From Fallopia convolvulus (Eukaryota > Streptophyta > Magnoliopsida > Caryophyllales > Polygonaceae), in NCBI GenBank assembly GCA_964016875.1, contig OZ024735.1, positions 208,501-272,500 of the forward strand: DNA of 64,000 nucleotides, read 5' to 3'. Shown here one piece after another: positions 44,518-55,379 of this stretch. The notes under the pieces were generated by a model. It had not been told where the DNA came from. It did not search any database and worked only from the letters and a program-made list of their open reading frames with translations. Position 1 is the stretch's first letter. Each line of letters begins with the position of its first letter. The translations under genes and the position numbers were made by a program.

Positions 44518-46631
44518 ATGACGTCATCCAGAAATGACGAAGTGATGGAACAGGTTGGAAATTCTTGTGGAAAGACCCAAAGTTGACGGACGGAAAGTTT
44601 GAAAGATGGAGACAAAGATTCGAGTGCTGGATCGCAAGTCAAAACTTTCAGTGCTGGACTGTTATCACCTATGGTGACTTCAAAATCGGCGCCTCCAAAA
44701 TCGGCAAATATAGTGAGTGGAGCCCAGACGATTGGAAGAAGATGGAAACCAATGCTCAGGCAAAGGTCTATCTTCAATGCGCTCTGTGTGAACAGGACGC
44801 TACCAGGATCGGGAACTACAAGACTGCGAAGGAGATGTGGGAAGCCCTTGAGAAAATCCACATTGGATCTGCTGACATGAAGGCGGATCACCAAATGGAT
44901 ATCAAGCGAGAGTTCTATACCTTCACCATGAATGAAGAAGAGTCCATAAAGAGCTACTCGTTCCGTTTTGGTCAAATCTGTACCAAGATGGAACAACTTG
45001 GGATCACGGACGCTGAAATTTCTGACAGCATGAAAGTCCAAGTGATCATCGATGGACTCACAGGAGAATGGAACTTCGATAGGACTTCATTCAAGGAGAA
45101 TCCCTTCAACAAGGGACTCCCTATGAGTAAAATCTTCGGGAAACTGAAGAAATATGAAGTCCGGCGCGAAAAGGATAAAAGCATCAAGGATCGCAGCATC
45201 GCTCTCCGATTTGAAGCCGAGAAGAGAAGAGAAAGGAGTCCAAAGGAAAGCGTCCTCTCAAGCTCAGAAGATGAGGACGAGGACGATGAGTTGGCTCTAA
45301 TGACAAAAGCTTTCCGAAAGTTTTACAAGAAGGGAAAATTCCAAAAGAATTATTCCAAGGAGAAAGGTTCAAACAGCAAATCTTCAGACCAAGACCTGAA
45401 GGACATTACTTGTTACAACTATAACAGGAAAGGACACTTCACCAAGAATTGCTCTGCCCCTCAGAAGGACGACAAAGGCAAAAGAAAGGGCAAGGTGTAC
45501 ATTGCTACATGGGACGACATAGAGGACGATCCAGAAGGCTGGGCGTCCCCTGAGTCGTGCTTTATGGCAATAGGTGAAGGATCCTTGAGTAACACCCCAA
45601 GGTTGGACGACCCGGATCTAGCCTCCCTTTAGATGGAAGAACATGTATTCGATCTATCTCTTTTTGATGAAATCAAGAAATATGAGAAACCTGCGCTAGT
45701 TAAGTTCTTAACTAGAGTTCTTAAAGATAATATCAAACTTCAAGAGCATATTGATGAACTTGAAGAGGAGATAAAACAGAGAGAGTCCTTACCCTTAGAT
45801 TCTTCTGAAATCCCGCCATTAGGAGTCCCTGAAGGTCCATGTAAGGACTGTGAAAAGCTCAGTGCAGATCTAAAGCATGCAAACGAAAAGAGTGTTAGGC
45901 TAAGGAGTGAAAACATGAAGCTATTTAAGGAAGCCAAAGAATTAGAAGTCAAGCTTAGCAAGAATCCCTTAGTTTTTCTTCCACAAGGATTTAAGGACGC
46001 TAGTACTTCCAATTCCATGCCCATAGATCTCAAAGCTTGCGCCCCATCAAAGCTGATGTTAGCTGAACAAAAAATCGAGTACTTGGAAGCTAAAATTGAG
46101 GCTCTAGTAAATACTGAATCAGATGTTGAGGGCAAGCCTTTCTATGCTAATTCCCAAGCTCAAAAGATTTTCAAAAACACTTGCAAGGGGGAAGGATCAA
46201 AAGTCATTGACCCCGAAGCAATGAGGAAAAGGCATATTGTGAAGGCAAATCCTAAGTACATCACGTTTGATTATTTCACTATATGCTTCAATTGCAATGG
46301 AAACGGACATACCAAAGCAAATTGTCCGAGTCCACGCAAGAAGTACTCTCAGTACGCTAACCAATCAAAGCCTTCCAAACGTAAGAACGGCCGTCGTAAC
46401 AATGGTAGAAACCGTTCTGGTAACTATCATAAGGACGCCAATGCACATTATGATAGTCACCAGAACAACCACTACCATAGGAACGATGGACGGAATTACC
46501 AAAGGAAGAGTTCAGGGAAGCAAACTAAGTACTCCCAAGATGTAAACATTGATGAGTACTTGCCCCAAGCAGAGTTTTATCCATGTAACGAGCCAGGTAA
46601 GGATCACCTTGCCTGGGTCGCCAAACACTAA
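44518..46631 (+). pseudogene. Sirevirus gag polyprotein
   Basis: The ATG at 44518 (MTSSRNDEVMEQ) is followed by a one-base frameshift near 44552 into the frame open from 44565. Capsid region of the Copia UBN2 type at about residues 60-220 (AKEMWEALEKIH, FRFGQICTKMEQLG). The first zinc knuckle, CYNYNRKGHFTKNC, has lost its second Cys (now Tyr). A TAG at 45630-45632 separates a second part, in the same frame, with a long coiled coil (about residues 10-180 of that part) and an intact knuckle CFNCNGNGHTKANC near 46287-46328, then a basic Asn/Arg/Lys-rich tail ending at TAA 46629-46631. Two knuckles separated by a coiled coil is a layout worth comparing with other Sireviruses. Confidence 0.85.
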
Positions 46632-49600
46632 CTTTGCATTTCAGGTGGAAGTGAGGGACTGCCCATGGGTGATCGATTCTAGAGCTTCAAAATCACATGA
46701 CTGGATCGAAGTCCCATCTCACCTCACTTACCACAGGAAGTTCTGGAGGATTTGTATCCTTCGGAAACAAGGGCAAAGGAAGCATTCTAGGGACGGGAAC
46801 GGCAAGAGTTAATAAATCAACCGAGGTCGCAAATGTCAATCTTGTTGAAGACTTAGGCTTCAACTTGTTAAGTGTCTCCCAAATGTGTGATCAAGGGAAC
46901 AATTTGATTACATTTGACTCCGACAAGTGCCTAGTCGTCATCAAGGAAACAAACCAAGTTTTTCTAAGAGGGACGCGAAGAGACAACGTGTACTACCTAG
47001 ACAATAGCTATGAACCACCAACAAAGCTATGTTTAGTGATCTCTCCTGAGCTCACTGAACTGTGGCATCGAAGGTTGGGTCATGCTGCACTCAGTACCAT
47101 CCTCAGATTGTTCCAACAAGATCTTGTGCGAGGACTTCCCCGAATTGATCCTGAAAAGGCCGAAGTATGCGAAGCATGCATCCAAGGGAAGCAGACGAGA
47201 AGTTCTTTCAAGCCAAAGAACGAAGTTAACACTTCGAAGCCTTTGGAACTTCTCCACATAGATATTTGTGGACCAATGCGTACAACAAGTCAAGGAGGAA
47301 AGTGGTACATGTTTGTTATTGTCAATGATTATTCTAGATTCACTTGGATTCTTTTTCTTGTGTCCAAATCAGATGCATTCGAGGAATTCAAAGTGTTTGT
47401 CAAGTGAGTAGAAGTTGCTCTTGGGTTGAAGCTTAAAATAATAAGATCGGACCATGGGACTGAGTTTGAAAATTCTGAGTTCCATGAGTTTTGCAATGAA
47501 AGAGGCATCTCCCACAACTTCTCTGCCCCAAGGACTCCTCAACAAAATGGAGTGGTCGAACAAAAGAATAGGACGCTGGAGAATATGGCCAGAACCATGA
47601 TGCTGGAGAGTGGCGTCCCCAAGTCTTTTTGGGTCGAAGCCATCTCTACAACAGCGTACATCCTGAACAGAGCCATGATTCGTCCAATTATGCACAAGAC
47701 GTCCTACGAACTTCTAAAAGGAAGAGCACCAAACATCTCTCATCTGAGGACGTTTAGGTGTAAATGCTTCGTCCACAACAATGGAAAGGATAATCTGGGC
47801 AAGTTTGACGCTAGAAGCGACGAAGGTGTGTTCGTTGGCTATTCTCCCCACAACAAAGCCTATAGGGTTTATAACAAATGGTTACAGAAGATTGAAGAGA
47901 GCATCCATGTCATCTTCAAAGAAGATTCCGTGCTGAGAAAGGACGCTTCAAATCTACCTCAGCGAGAAGTCCTTTTCTCAATGCCTCCAAGGGACGCAGA
48001 CACGGATGATGATGAGTCATTAAGAAGAAGAAGCAAGAAGTTTATCGGAAGCTCCTCCTTGCAAAATCCAAACTTTGTTCAAGGAGAAAGTAGAGATGAA
48101 GTCAGAACTGAGGAAGAACGCTCCCAAACTTGGCCACTCAACCAAACTTGTGAAGGTGAAGTTGATGAGTTAAGTCCTCAGGGGGAACGTCAAGTCGACG
48201 TGTTAAGTCCTCAAGGAGAATGTCAAGATTGTATTGAGTCATCAAGTGATCACTCTGAAGATGATTGCCAGGATCCAGGTTGTCAGGAAGAAACAACGAA
48301 CGCCAAGCAAAGGACGTTCCAACAGGCAAAAGCTCACCATCGTGAGTTAATAGTTTCAAATCCTGACAAAGGCGTCCAAACCCGGTCAGCTGCAAATAAA
48401 CCATGTGATATGGACCAAGCCTTCTATGCTTTCAATGCTTTTGTCTCTCTTGTGGAGCCAAAGAACATCAAGGAAGCATTAGAAGACCCTGATTGGATCA
48501 TCGCAATGCAAGAAGAGCTGCACCAGTTTGAAAGAAACCAAGTATGGAAGCTCGTCCCCAAGCCCAAAGGCAAAAACATCATTGGGACGCGCTGGGTGTT
48601 CAGAAACAAACTTGATGATAATGGAAAAGTCTCAAGGAACAAGGCTCGTCTTGTTGCTCAAGGCTACAAACAAGAAGAGGGGGTAGATTTTGAAGAGACG
48701 TTTGCTCCAGTCGCAAGAATTGAAGCTATTCGTCTCCTCATTGCCTACGCCGCTCACAAAGGGTTCAAGTTGTTTCAAATGGACGTCAAGACTGCCTTCC
48801 TCAACGACAAACTCAAAGAGGAAGTCTACGTCCATCAACCCCCAGGTTTCGAGGACGTCAAACACCCGGATCATGTCTATCATCTTGACAGAGCGCTGTA
48901 TGGACTCAAACAAGCTCTAAGAGCATGGTATGAAAGGTTTGCTCAGTTTCTTTTGAAACAAGGATACACCCGTGGATCCATTGATCAAACCTTGTTTATT
49001 AAAGAAGTCTCATAAGGACGTGTTAATTGTTCAAGTATATGTTGATGATATTATATTTGGATCAACTAACCCCGTCCTTGTAGAAAAATTCAAAGATTTG
49101 ATGAGTAACGAATTCGAAATGAGTATGATTGGTGAGCTAAACTTCTTTTGGGGACTTCAAATCTCCCAATCAAGAGAAGGGACGCGCATCCATCAACAAA
49201 AATACATTCGTGAGATGCTCGAAAAATATGGAATGAATACTTCAAAGCCCATTGAGACACCCATTTCTCCCAACACTCGTTTGGACGCAGACGAGAAAGG
49301 TAAATGTGTGGAACAAAAGCTTTATCGAGGTATGATGGGTTCCTTACTCTATCTCACGGAAAGTAGGCCAGACATAATGTTTGTTGTGTGCCTTTGTGCT
49401 TGCTTTCAAGCTAACCCAAAGGAATCACATCTCCAAGAAGTTAAGAGGATTTTCAGGTACCTCAAAGGACGTGACGATCTTTGCCTATGGTACCCAAGAA
49501 AGACGTCCATCCTACTTCATGCCTACTCAGATGCAGACTACGCTGGCAACATTGTGGATCGAAAGAGTACTTCTGGAATGGCGCAATTCTTGGGATCTTG

Positions 49601-49982
49601 CCTTGTCTCATGTGGATCCAAGAAGCAAAATTTTGTAGCTCTTTCCACAGCCGAGGCAGAGTACGTCGCTGTTGCATCTTGCTGCTCTCAAGTCCTTTGG
49701 ATAAAATACCAACTTGAAGACTATGGTATGTCCTTTGGCCCCGTTCCAATCAAGTGTGACAACACTAGTGCTATAAACATTGCTAAAAATCCTGTGCATC
49801 ATTCTCGCACTAAGCATATTCACATAAGACATCATTTCTTGCGTGATAATGTGGAAAAAGGATTAATCTCCATGGAACATGTTAGGACAGAAGAACAAAT
49901 AGCTGATATTTTCACCAAAGCACTAGACAAGCGTCCCTTCCAGCAACTTCGATTGCTTTTGGGGATGATAACTCTTAATTAA
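46632..49982 (+). pseudogene. Sirevirus pol: protease, integrase, reverse transcriptase, RNase H
   Basis: Protease: WVIDSRAS near 46664-46690, where the active-site DSGAS has become DSRAS; a frameshift follows near 46695. Integrase: LWHRRLGHA, zinc-finger Cys (CEACIQGK), core LLHIDICGPM, a TGA at 47405-47407, SDHGTEF and QNGVVEQKNRTLE. Reverse transcriptase: EELHQFERNQVWKLVP, MDVKTAFLN, then a one-base insertion near 48998 and, in the next frame, VYVDDIIFGS. RNase H: YSDADYAGN and KHIHIRHHFLRD, ending at TAA 49980-49982. The order integrase before reverse transcriptase is diagnostic of Ty1/Copia. Two frameshifts, one stop and the protease change mean no active product. Confidence 0.9.
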
Positions 49983-50750
49983 ACATGTCCCGTTCTATTA
50001 TTCTCTCCATGATTGGCTATGTTTAGTAGAAAGCATGTTGTAGGGATTGTTTGCTTTGTCATGTCATCTTGCATAAGGACGCTAGTCTAAGGAAGGTTTT
50101 TACATTGATTTCGAACATTCATTCTTCGCTTTTCAACTCTTAAAGAGTCCTTTGATCACCAAACCCTCACTACAAGCCGAAATGATGAGGACTCTAAGCT
50201 ACCTCATGGCCTAAATCTTGCAAAAGCGTTCTATGAGCTTCTAATTTGTTATCTTACGGAACGTACTTGTAACGATTTTTCTTCAAAAGAACCCAAGCAT
50301 GATCATAAGGACGCTCTTGAGTCTTGTCTTAGGACGCAATAATTTGTTCTGCCCCAAGCAACGGACGCAAGAAAGCAGTTGAAAAGAGCGTGGGTGATAG
50401 TTGCCGAAATCTGTGGAAGACAGTTGGATAAAAGGTGGAAACCTTTTTTGAATTTTGAAAAGGAAGTTGAAAAGTTTTTAGTTGCCCCAGTTTGGAATGT
50501 TTGTGGTGCGCGTGGCAGTCGAGGAAGATTTGACCGTTTCCTTGGAGAAGAAGAATTGCATTGGGAACCGTCGCGGAAGAAAGTAAGTTACCCCTTTACC
50601 CCCAAACCTAATCCTACCATGACCACTATAAAGTCATAGTTACTGGCCACTTTTCACTCTTTACCGCCTCCGTTTAACCTAAACACTCTCAACATTACCT
50701 TCTTCTTCGTCTTCCCAAAGTTTATGCCTTCTTCGTTCCAACTTGCATCA
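49983..50750 (+). other. Sirevirus spacer between pol and accessory ORF
   Basis: About 770 bp, non-coding, shared in part with 4757-5308. The last 100 bp are pyrimidine-rich with repeated TTCTTC, like a leader just before the accessory ORF. Confidence 0.65.
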
Positions 50751-53201
50751 ATGGCACCCAAATCCAGATACCAACCAGAGGAACTTCAATCGTTCTCAGC
50801 CACCAACCACAAGATCTAAACCCATAGATACTCAACCAAAACCCTCATCTCAAGCCAAGTATCCAAAATCCAAATTCCCTTTCGTTGACGCTGAAGGCTT
50901 AGACCCAGTTCTTCTGGACTGGTTAGTCTATCAGCCACGAGATCTTTATGGCTATGTGTTGGCAGCCAAGAACCTTCCCCATCTTGACTACATCCAAATC
51001 AAGAACTTGGAGGTATTCATGTCTCACTGGGTTAAGGTGAGACTTGCTGCGACAAAATGGGAGAACCCTGTTCTTCCCCATACGTCTCACCGCCACATTC
51101 TCACGGCTGAGTTGGTCCGAGACCCCTCGCACCTCATGAATGTTCTTCCCAACATCATCAAGGAGTTCATCATCGAATGGGATGAGAGCCAACCAAGGAA
51201 GAAGTACCCAAGAAAGAAGCCAGAGGGATGGAAGCCAGAATCTCCTCTCAAACCCCTAAGGGTTGAAGTGCCCCGTCCTTCAGTTCCGAGACGGCCTCGC
51301 ACTTCCTCAAAAGTTCCAGCTCTTCCTGCCCCTCCTCAAAAGGACGCAACCATCAATGGCCAAGAGAGTTCATGGGACGATACTCCTCTCGTCCAACGTT
51401 CTACCAGGAGGACGACATCCATTTCTGCGATGGACGCCCCAAGCACTTCAGCTCCTCATCTGGAGGACTCTTCTTCAGAGGACTTCATGCTAGCCCTCAC
51501 CTCCTCATGCCAAACATCTTACCCTTCCTCTCCTTCAAGACCTGACTCCTCCAACCTCCCCTACTTCCACACCAACGCCCCAATGGACCCAGCTTTCGAA
51601 ACAGAGCTCCTTCAAGGATTGGCCGCCAATGCAAAGTACTTGGCCGATACTTTGCTCGAAGCTGCCTCGAAGGACTCCCCTCCTCCCAGATCCTCTCTCC
51701 TCTCCACGTTCGTGGATTTGTCTTCGCTACCTGCTAAGGAGTTCACTGCTGTATCTCCAGATGTTTCCTTCTCCACTCCTCTCCCCGAACCACTGATCTT
51801 AGAGGCATCACGTCCAAAGCCAAAGAAGGACGCTGCTCCCTCCAAAGATGCTCCCACTCCTTCAAAGGAACCTGCCTCGAAGGACGTTGGCGGCGGTACC
51901 AGTGGTGGTGGAGGTGAACCAGATGACGATGATAACAGTGATGGAGAAGATGAGCTGATAGTGACGAGGAAAGGGACGGTGATGACAGAGACGGAAAGGA
52001 CGAGTCTGGATCGTCCAAGAATATTGTGCCCAGAGGCGTGAAGACCCACAAGATTATTCCTCCCTACGTCTTCTCTGTAAAGGACGTAGAAGATGGGAAA
52101 GCAGAGGAATTTCTTGAGCTCCTCAAATTTCAAGGATGGGAGAATCTGTTTGAGAACTTCATCGTTGCCGATCCCAACTGCATCCGACACTTCTACTGCA
52201 ATGTGTCCATAACTACTACCAACAATGGAAGCTTTTCTGCTCAATGCTCAGTTCCAGATCCTGTTGAGGACGAGGATGACAATTCAGTTGAGATCAAGGA
52301 GATTCCCCTTCGCAAGAACATGGGCTTGCGCAAACCAAAGCCTGATTCCTTCTCCTCTCTTCCAGCCAATGAATTTGGCGATCTTTAAGAATCTGAAGTA
52401 TGGTCCTTTCTGTACGATGGACGTCCTCCAGCCAAGTCGAAGGACAGAGTATCCAAGTGCTTACCGAGGACTGCGGCTCTGGCACATGACTTCATTGTCC
52501 GAAATGTCATTCCTCGCCAAGAGAAGAAGTCCGTAGTGCAAATCGCGGACGCCATTGTGTTGTACCACTTTCTCAAGAGAACTCAAATTGATCTCCCCAC
52601 AATCATGCTACAACACATGGCTAAGTGTGCCTCGTCCTCGAAAACCGGCAAGCCTCACTCCTTCCCCTACGGTGCAGTCATCCAAAAATTCATGACAATA
52701 TTCAATGGCTATCATCCCGTCCAAGAATTTCGTTATGGGACGTGATGGACGCCTAAGATGATGCAAAGAGTCCCGCACTCTGAGGAGTTTCCATCAGTTC
52801 TTGAGGAACGGAAACGACAGGCTGAAGACGCTGAGAGAAAGAGAAAAGCAGAGGAAGAAGTTGCTCAGAAAGCTGCTAAGAGGCAGAAAACGCTGCAAAC
52901 AGAGGATCATCACGTCACTGACAAAGGAAAGCAGCCCATGAACGCTGACTCTACTCCTGTCAAGTCTCGTTTTCTTCCACAACCCACAGCCTCTCCTCCG
53001 TCCTTGAAGATACCTACTCCCCCAAGTGAAGCGTCCACCCAGGACTTGCTTAGGGTGATTCTTGCTCAGAACAGAGATATCCTCCAGTATCAGGATGCTT
53101 AGCTTGGCGCTCAACTTGAAACCAGGGATCTTGTCTCGAAACTTCTCTCTGCCGTCTCCACTTTGACGGACGTCATGTCTGCGTACCTCAAGAGAGACTG
53201 A
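50751..53201 (+). pseudogene. Sirevirus accessory ORF with putative plant transposon protein-like domain
   Basis: The ATG at 50751 (MAPKSRYQ, like MAPKSKTQ at 5309) is out of frame with the long frame that follows, so a frameshift lies within the first 15 codons. The long frame runs to 52041: a basic Pro-rich start, FVDAEGLDPVLLDWLVYQP, HWVKVRLAATKW, a Pro/Ser-rich middle, and a Gly run followed by an acidic run (near 51890-51960). A second frameshift near 52025 leads to the conserved part: LLKFQGWENLFENFIVAD, HFYCNVSI, then, after a TAA at 52386-52388, ALAHDFIVRNVIP, IDLPTIMLQHMAKCASS and FPYGAVIQKFM, a TGA at 52743-52745, a Lys/Glu coiled coil, a TAG at 53100-53102 and the end at 53199-53201. 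The pattern resembles Pfam Transposase_32. Function unknown; no transmembrane segment typical of env is obvious. Confidence 0.8.
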
Positions 53202-53475
53202 ATTGCTAAATGATCAATGCTGTACCATTTTGCTCCCCATGAAAAATCCAAATCTTTTGTGTGGCCTCAAAAACATTATTCTGTTTTTGCGTACATTGAA
53301 CAATTTTTGCTCTGGATAATATTTTAAGTGATTGTTCCATTTAAATGTTCTCTAATTCCTTCCTAAGCGTTCACACTGCTCTAGTTATGACTGATTGCTT
53401 ACATTTCTTACATAATTGCTTTCCTTTTCGATGATGCCAAAAGGGGGAAGTATAGTTTTGTAGAGATGTGTTGTT
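53202..53475 (+). other. Sirevirus 3' untranslated region, truncated
   Basis: Parallel to 347-630; contains GATGATGCCAAAAGGGGGAAG at 53431-53450 and ends a few bases later at the satellite junction. Confidence 0.75.
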
Positions 53476-53521
53476 GACACGGCACCAAGCATGTCCTGGC
53501 CACCCGAGGCGCGACACCAAG
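53476..53521. repeat. 182-bp satellite, left remnant before the chromovirus insertion
   Basis: CACGGCACCAAGCATGTCCT and the following CCACCCGAGGCGCG belong to the satellite monomer; the matching variant is at about 62508-62553. The monomer is split by the chromovirus and continues at 61770. Confidence 0.85.
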
Positions 53522-54461
53522 TGATGTGAGCCCCACCAGGACGGCTAGCCAAGACGAGGAGGACTTGTCCGTGCGCTCCGATGGACCGATCACACGAGCT
53601 AGGACTCGGGCCATAACCCGAGCCACTTCGTCCATCATCGCGCGCGCCATTGCAAGCCACGGCGCAACCACCGGCGCGCCCATCTCCACATGCCTCGTCA
53701 CCATAGGCGCGCCAAGTCTCCAGCCTGACGCCTCGCACCGCAACGCCAAGAACCTCCTTTTCGGCACCGTCCCAGTCGCGAGCGTCGAGCCACATGCCAC
53801 GACGGGCCACCCCGGCGTGAGAACTTGAGGTTCCTGCGCGCCTCGTCCTCGACACTCGAGGTCCGAGCGCGCGCCAGCCTCGGCACGCCGATGCCGTGCC
53901 GCGCGCTTGCTAGCGTCGCGACACGCCCTTGGCGTGCCACAGCCTTGTCACGGCCTTGTCGCGACACTCGCGACTAGGCCACCGTGACCTATTTTATTTC
54001 TTACTATTTTTAGAACTATTTCCATTCCGAAACATTTCTATTTATGTCTTTACTATTTTTATGCATTTTGGGCTTGGGCTAAATGGTTGGGCCGCATGCT
54101 TGCATCCCCCTTCATTTCCCCATGCCCCCATGCCGCCGCCTAGGGTTTTTCTAGCTAGGGCGCGCCTCCTTCTCCTATATAAGGAGCACGTCCCTCTATG
54201 TATTTTTTACGCTTTGTTTTGATTAATGTTATGATGTCGAGTTTTCTCCAGAATGATTCATAAAGGCGTCAACCCCAATTTCTCTTCTCATCCCATATTC
54301 CTCAGTTCTCCCTCAAAAGAGAGCACCTTCTCATCCTTTCAATTCTCTTCTCACCAAAGTCTAGTCGATTCGACTCTAAAATCTATCCAACCGTGCGTGA
54401 GACGACCATTTACGAGTCCATCTTCGATCCTCTCGTGAATCTCGCAACGGGGTTCACATCA
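53522..54461 (+). repeat. Chromovirus LTR, copy 2, 5' LTR
   Basis: 940 bp, TGATGTGAG to TTCACATCA, with TATA box TATATAAG at 54176-54183. The primer site that follows (54464-54476) is TGGCATCAGAGCC, one mismatch to initiator tRNA-Met. Confidence 0.9.
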
Positions 54462-54476
54462 ACTGGCATCAGAGCC

Positions 54477-55379
54477 TCGGATTGCGTAAGTCTTTCTCTC
54501 GCTTTTACTCGTTTTTTGCACGAATTTTTTTTTCTTCTCCACCATTTTCATTAGCTTCCGCTATATCTACCATCATTCATTTAGATCCATCGTTATTTGC
54601 TTCAAAAAATCAGAAAAATCAACAAAAAAATTGCCAAAACCCCACCGATTTGCACTAGTTTCGGTTCATCATCTTAAGTTTTCGAGCTTGCTTGCATTCT
54701 TCATGTTTGTTTGAATTGATTGATTTGTGCACATCGAAAATACCTTCTGTTTCTGTGAAGATTCGGTCTGCTCTTGGCCGATCTCGTGTTTGTTAGAAAA
54801 GGCAAGAATCTCGCAAGATATTGTTAGTTGCCGAAAATTCAAAAAAAAAAGCAGAAAATCAATTGGATAAGTAAAGCCAAAATAAGGCGACCTTATCCTA
54901 TTAAATTAAAAAAAAAAGCAAAGATTTTGTGGGGACACACAAGCCAAAATAAGGCAAGTGTTTCCATATTTGCATTTATTTGATTCGGCCCCCTTGATTG
55001 CATATCTTTCCATATCTTCTCCAATATCTTATCATATCTTCAATATCTTTCTTGTTAGGAAACTTGCTTGATTGATAATATTTGATTGCAAGAATCTCGC
55101 CCTTTCCTTAAGGCCGAGATCCCTCTCTCTCCTTCTTTCCTTTCTTGCCAAGGCTTACCCTAAGCCGACGCCTCCTCTCTCTCTTCTTACTTGCATGCTT
55201 GATTGTCTTGCTTGTTTGTGCTTTTGTGTTGTTCCTTACTTGTGCACATCGAGATCCAAGCCTCCCCTACCCTTCGAGTACTTTTCGTGCAAACTAAGAG
55301 TACTTGCGTGGTGAGTCTTACAATATCTCGGCGCTTCTACTTGCTTGTTGTTGAGAATTTTTTAACCCCTTTTTCTTGC
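54477..55379 (+). other. Chromovirus leader, copy 2
   Basis: Untranslated leader homologous to 32030-32926, with A-runs near 54841 and 54908. No gene. Confidence 0.6.

Larger units (their letters stand above)
44241..53475 (+). mobile_element. Sirevirus (Copia) family 1, nearly complete, truncated at both ends
   Basis: Holds the last 229 bp of the 5' LTR, a primer site, gag, pol in Copia order (protease, integrase, reverse transcriptase, RNase H), a 3' accessory ORF and the first repeated polypurine tract. The 5' LTR starts abruptly in AT-rich DNA; the 3' end stops at about 53475, before the second purine tract and 3' LTR, where satellite DNA begins. The match with 1-640 shows what is missing. 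Confidence 0.9.

Noticed and set aside
53522..54461. A solo LTR at the satellite edge
   Set aside because: A primer site, gag-pol and second LTR follow, and the CCAAG duplication lies outside the full element.
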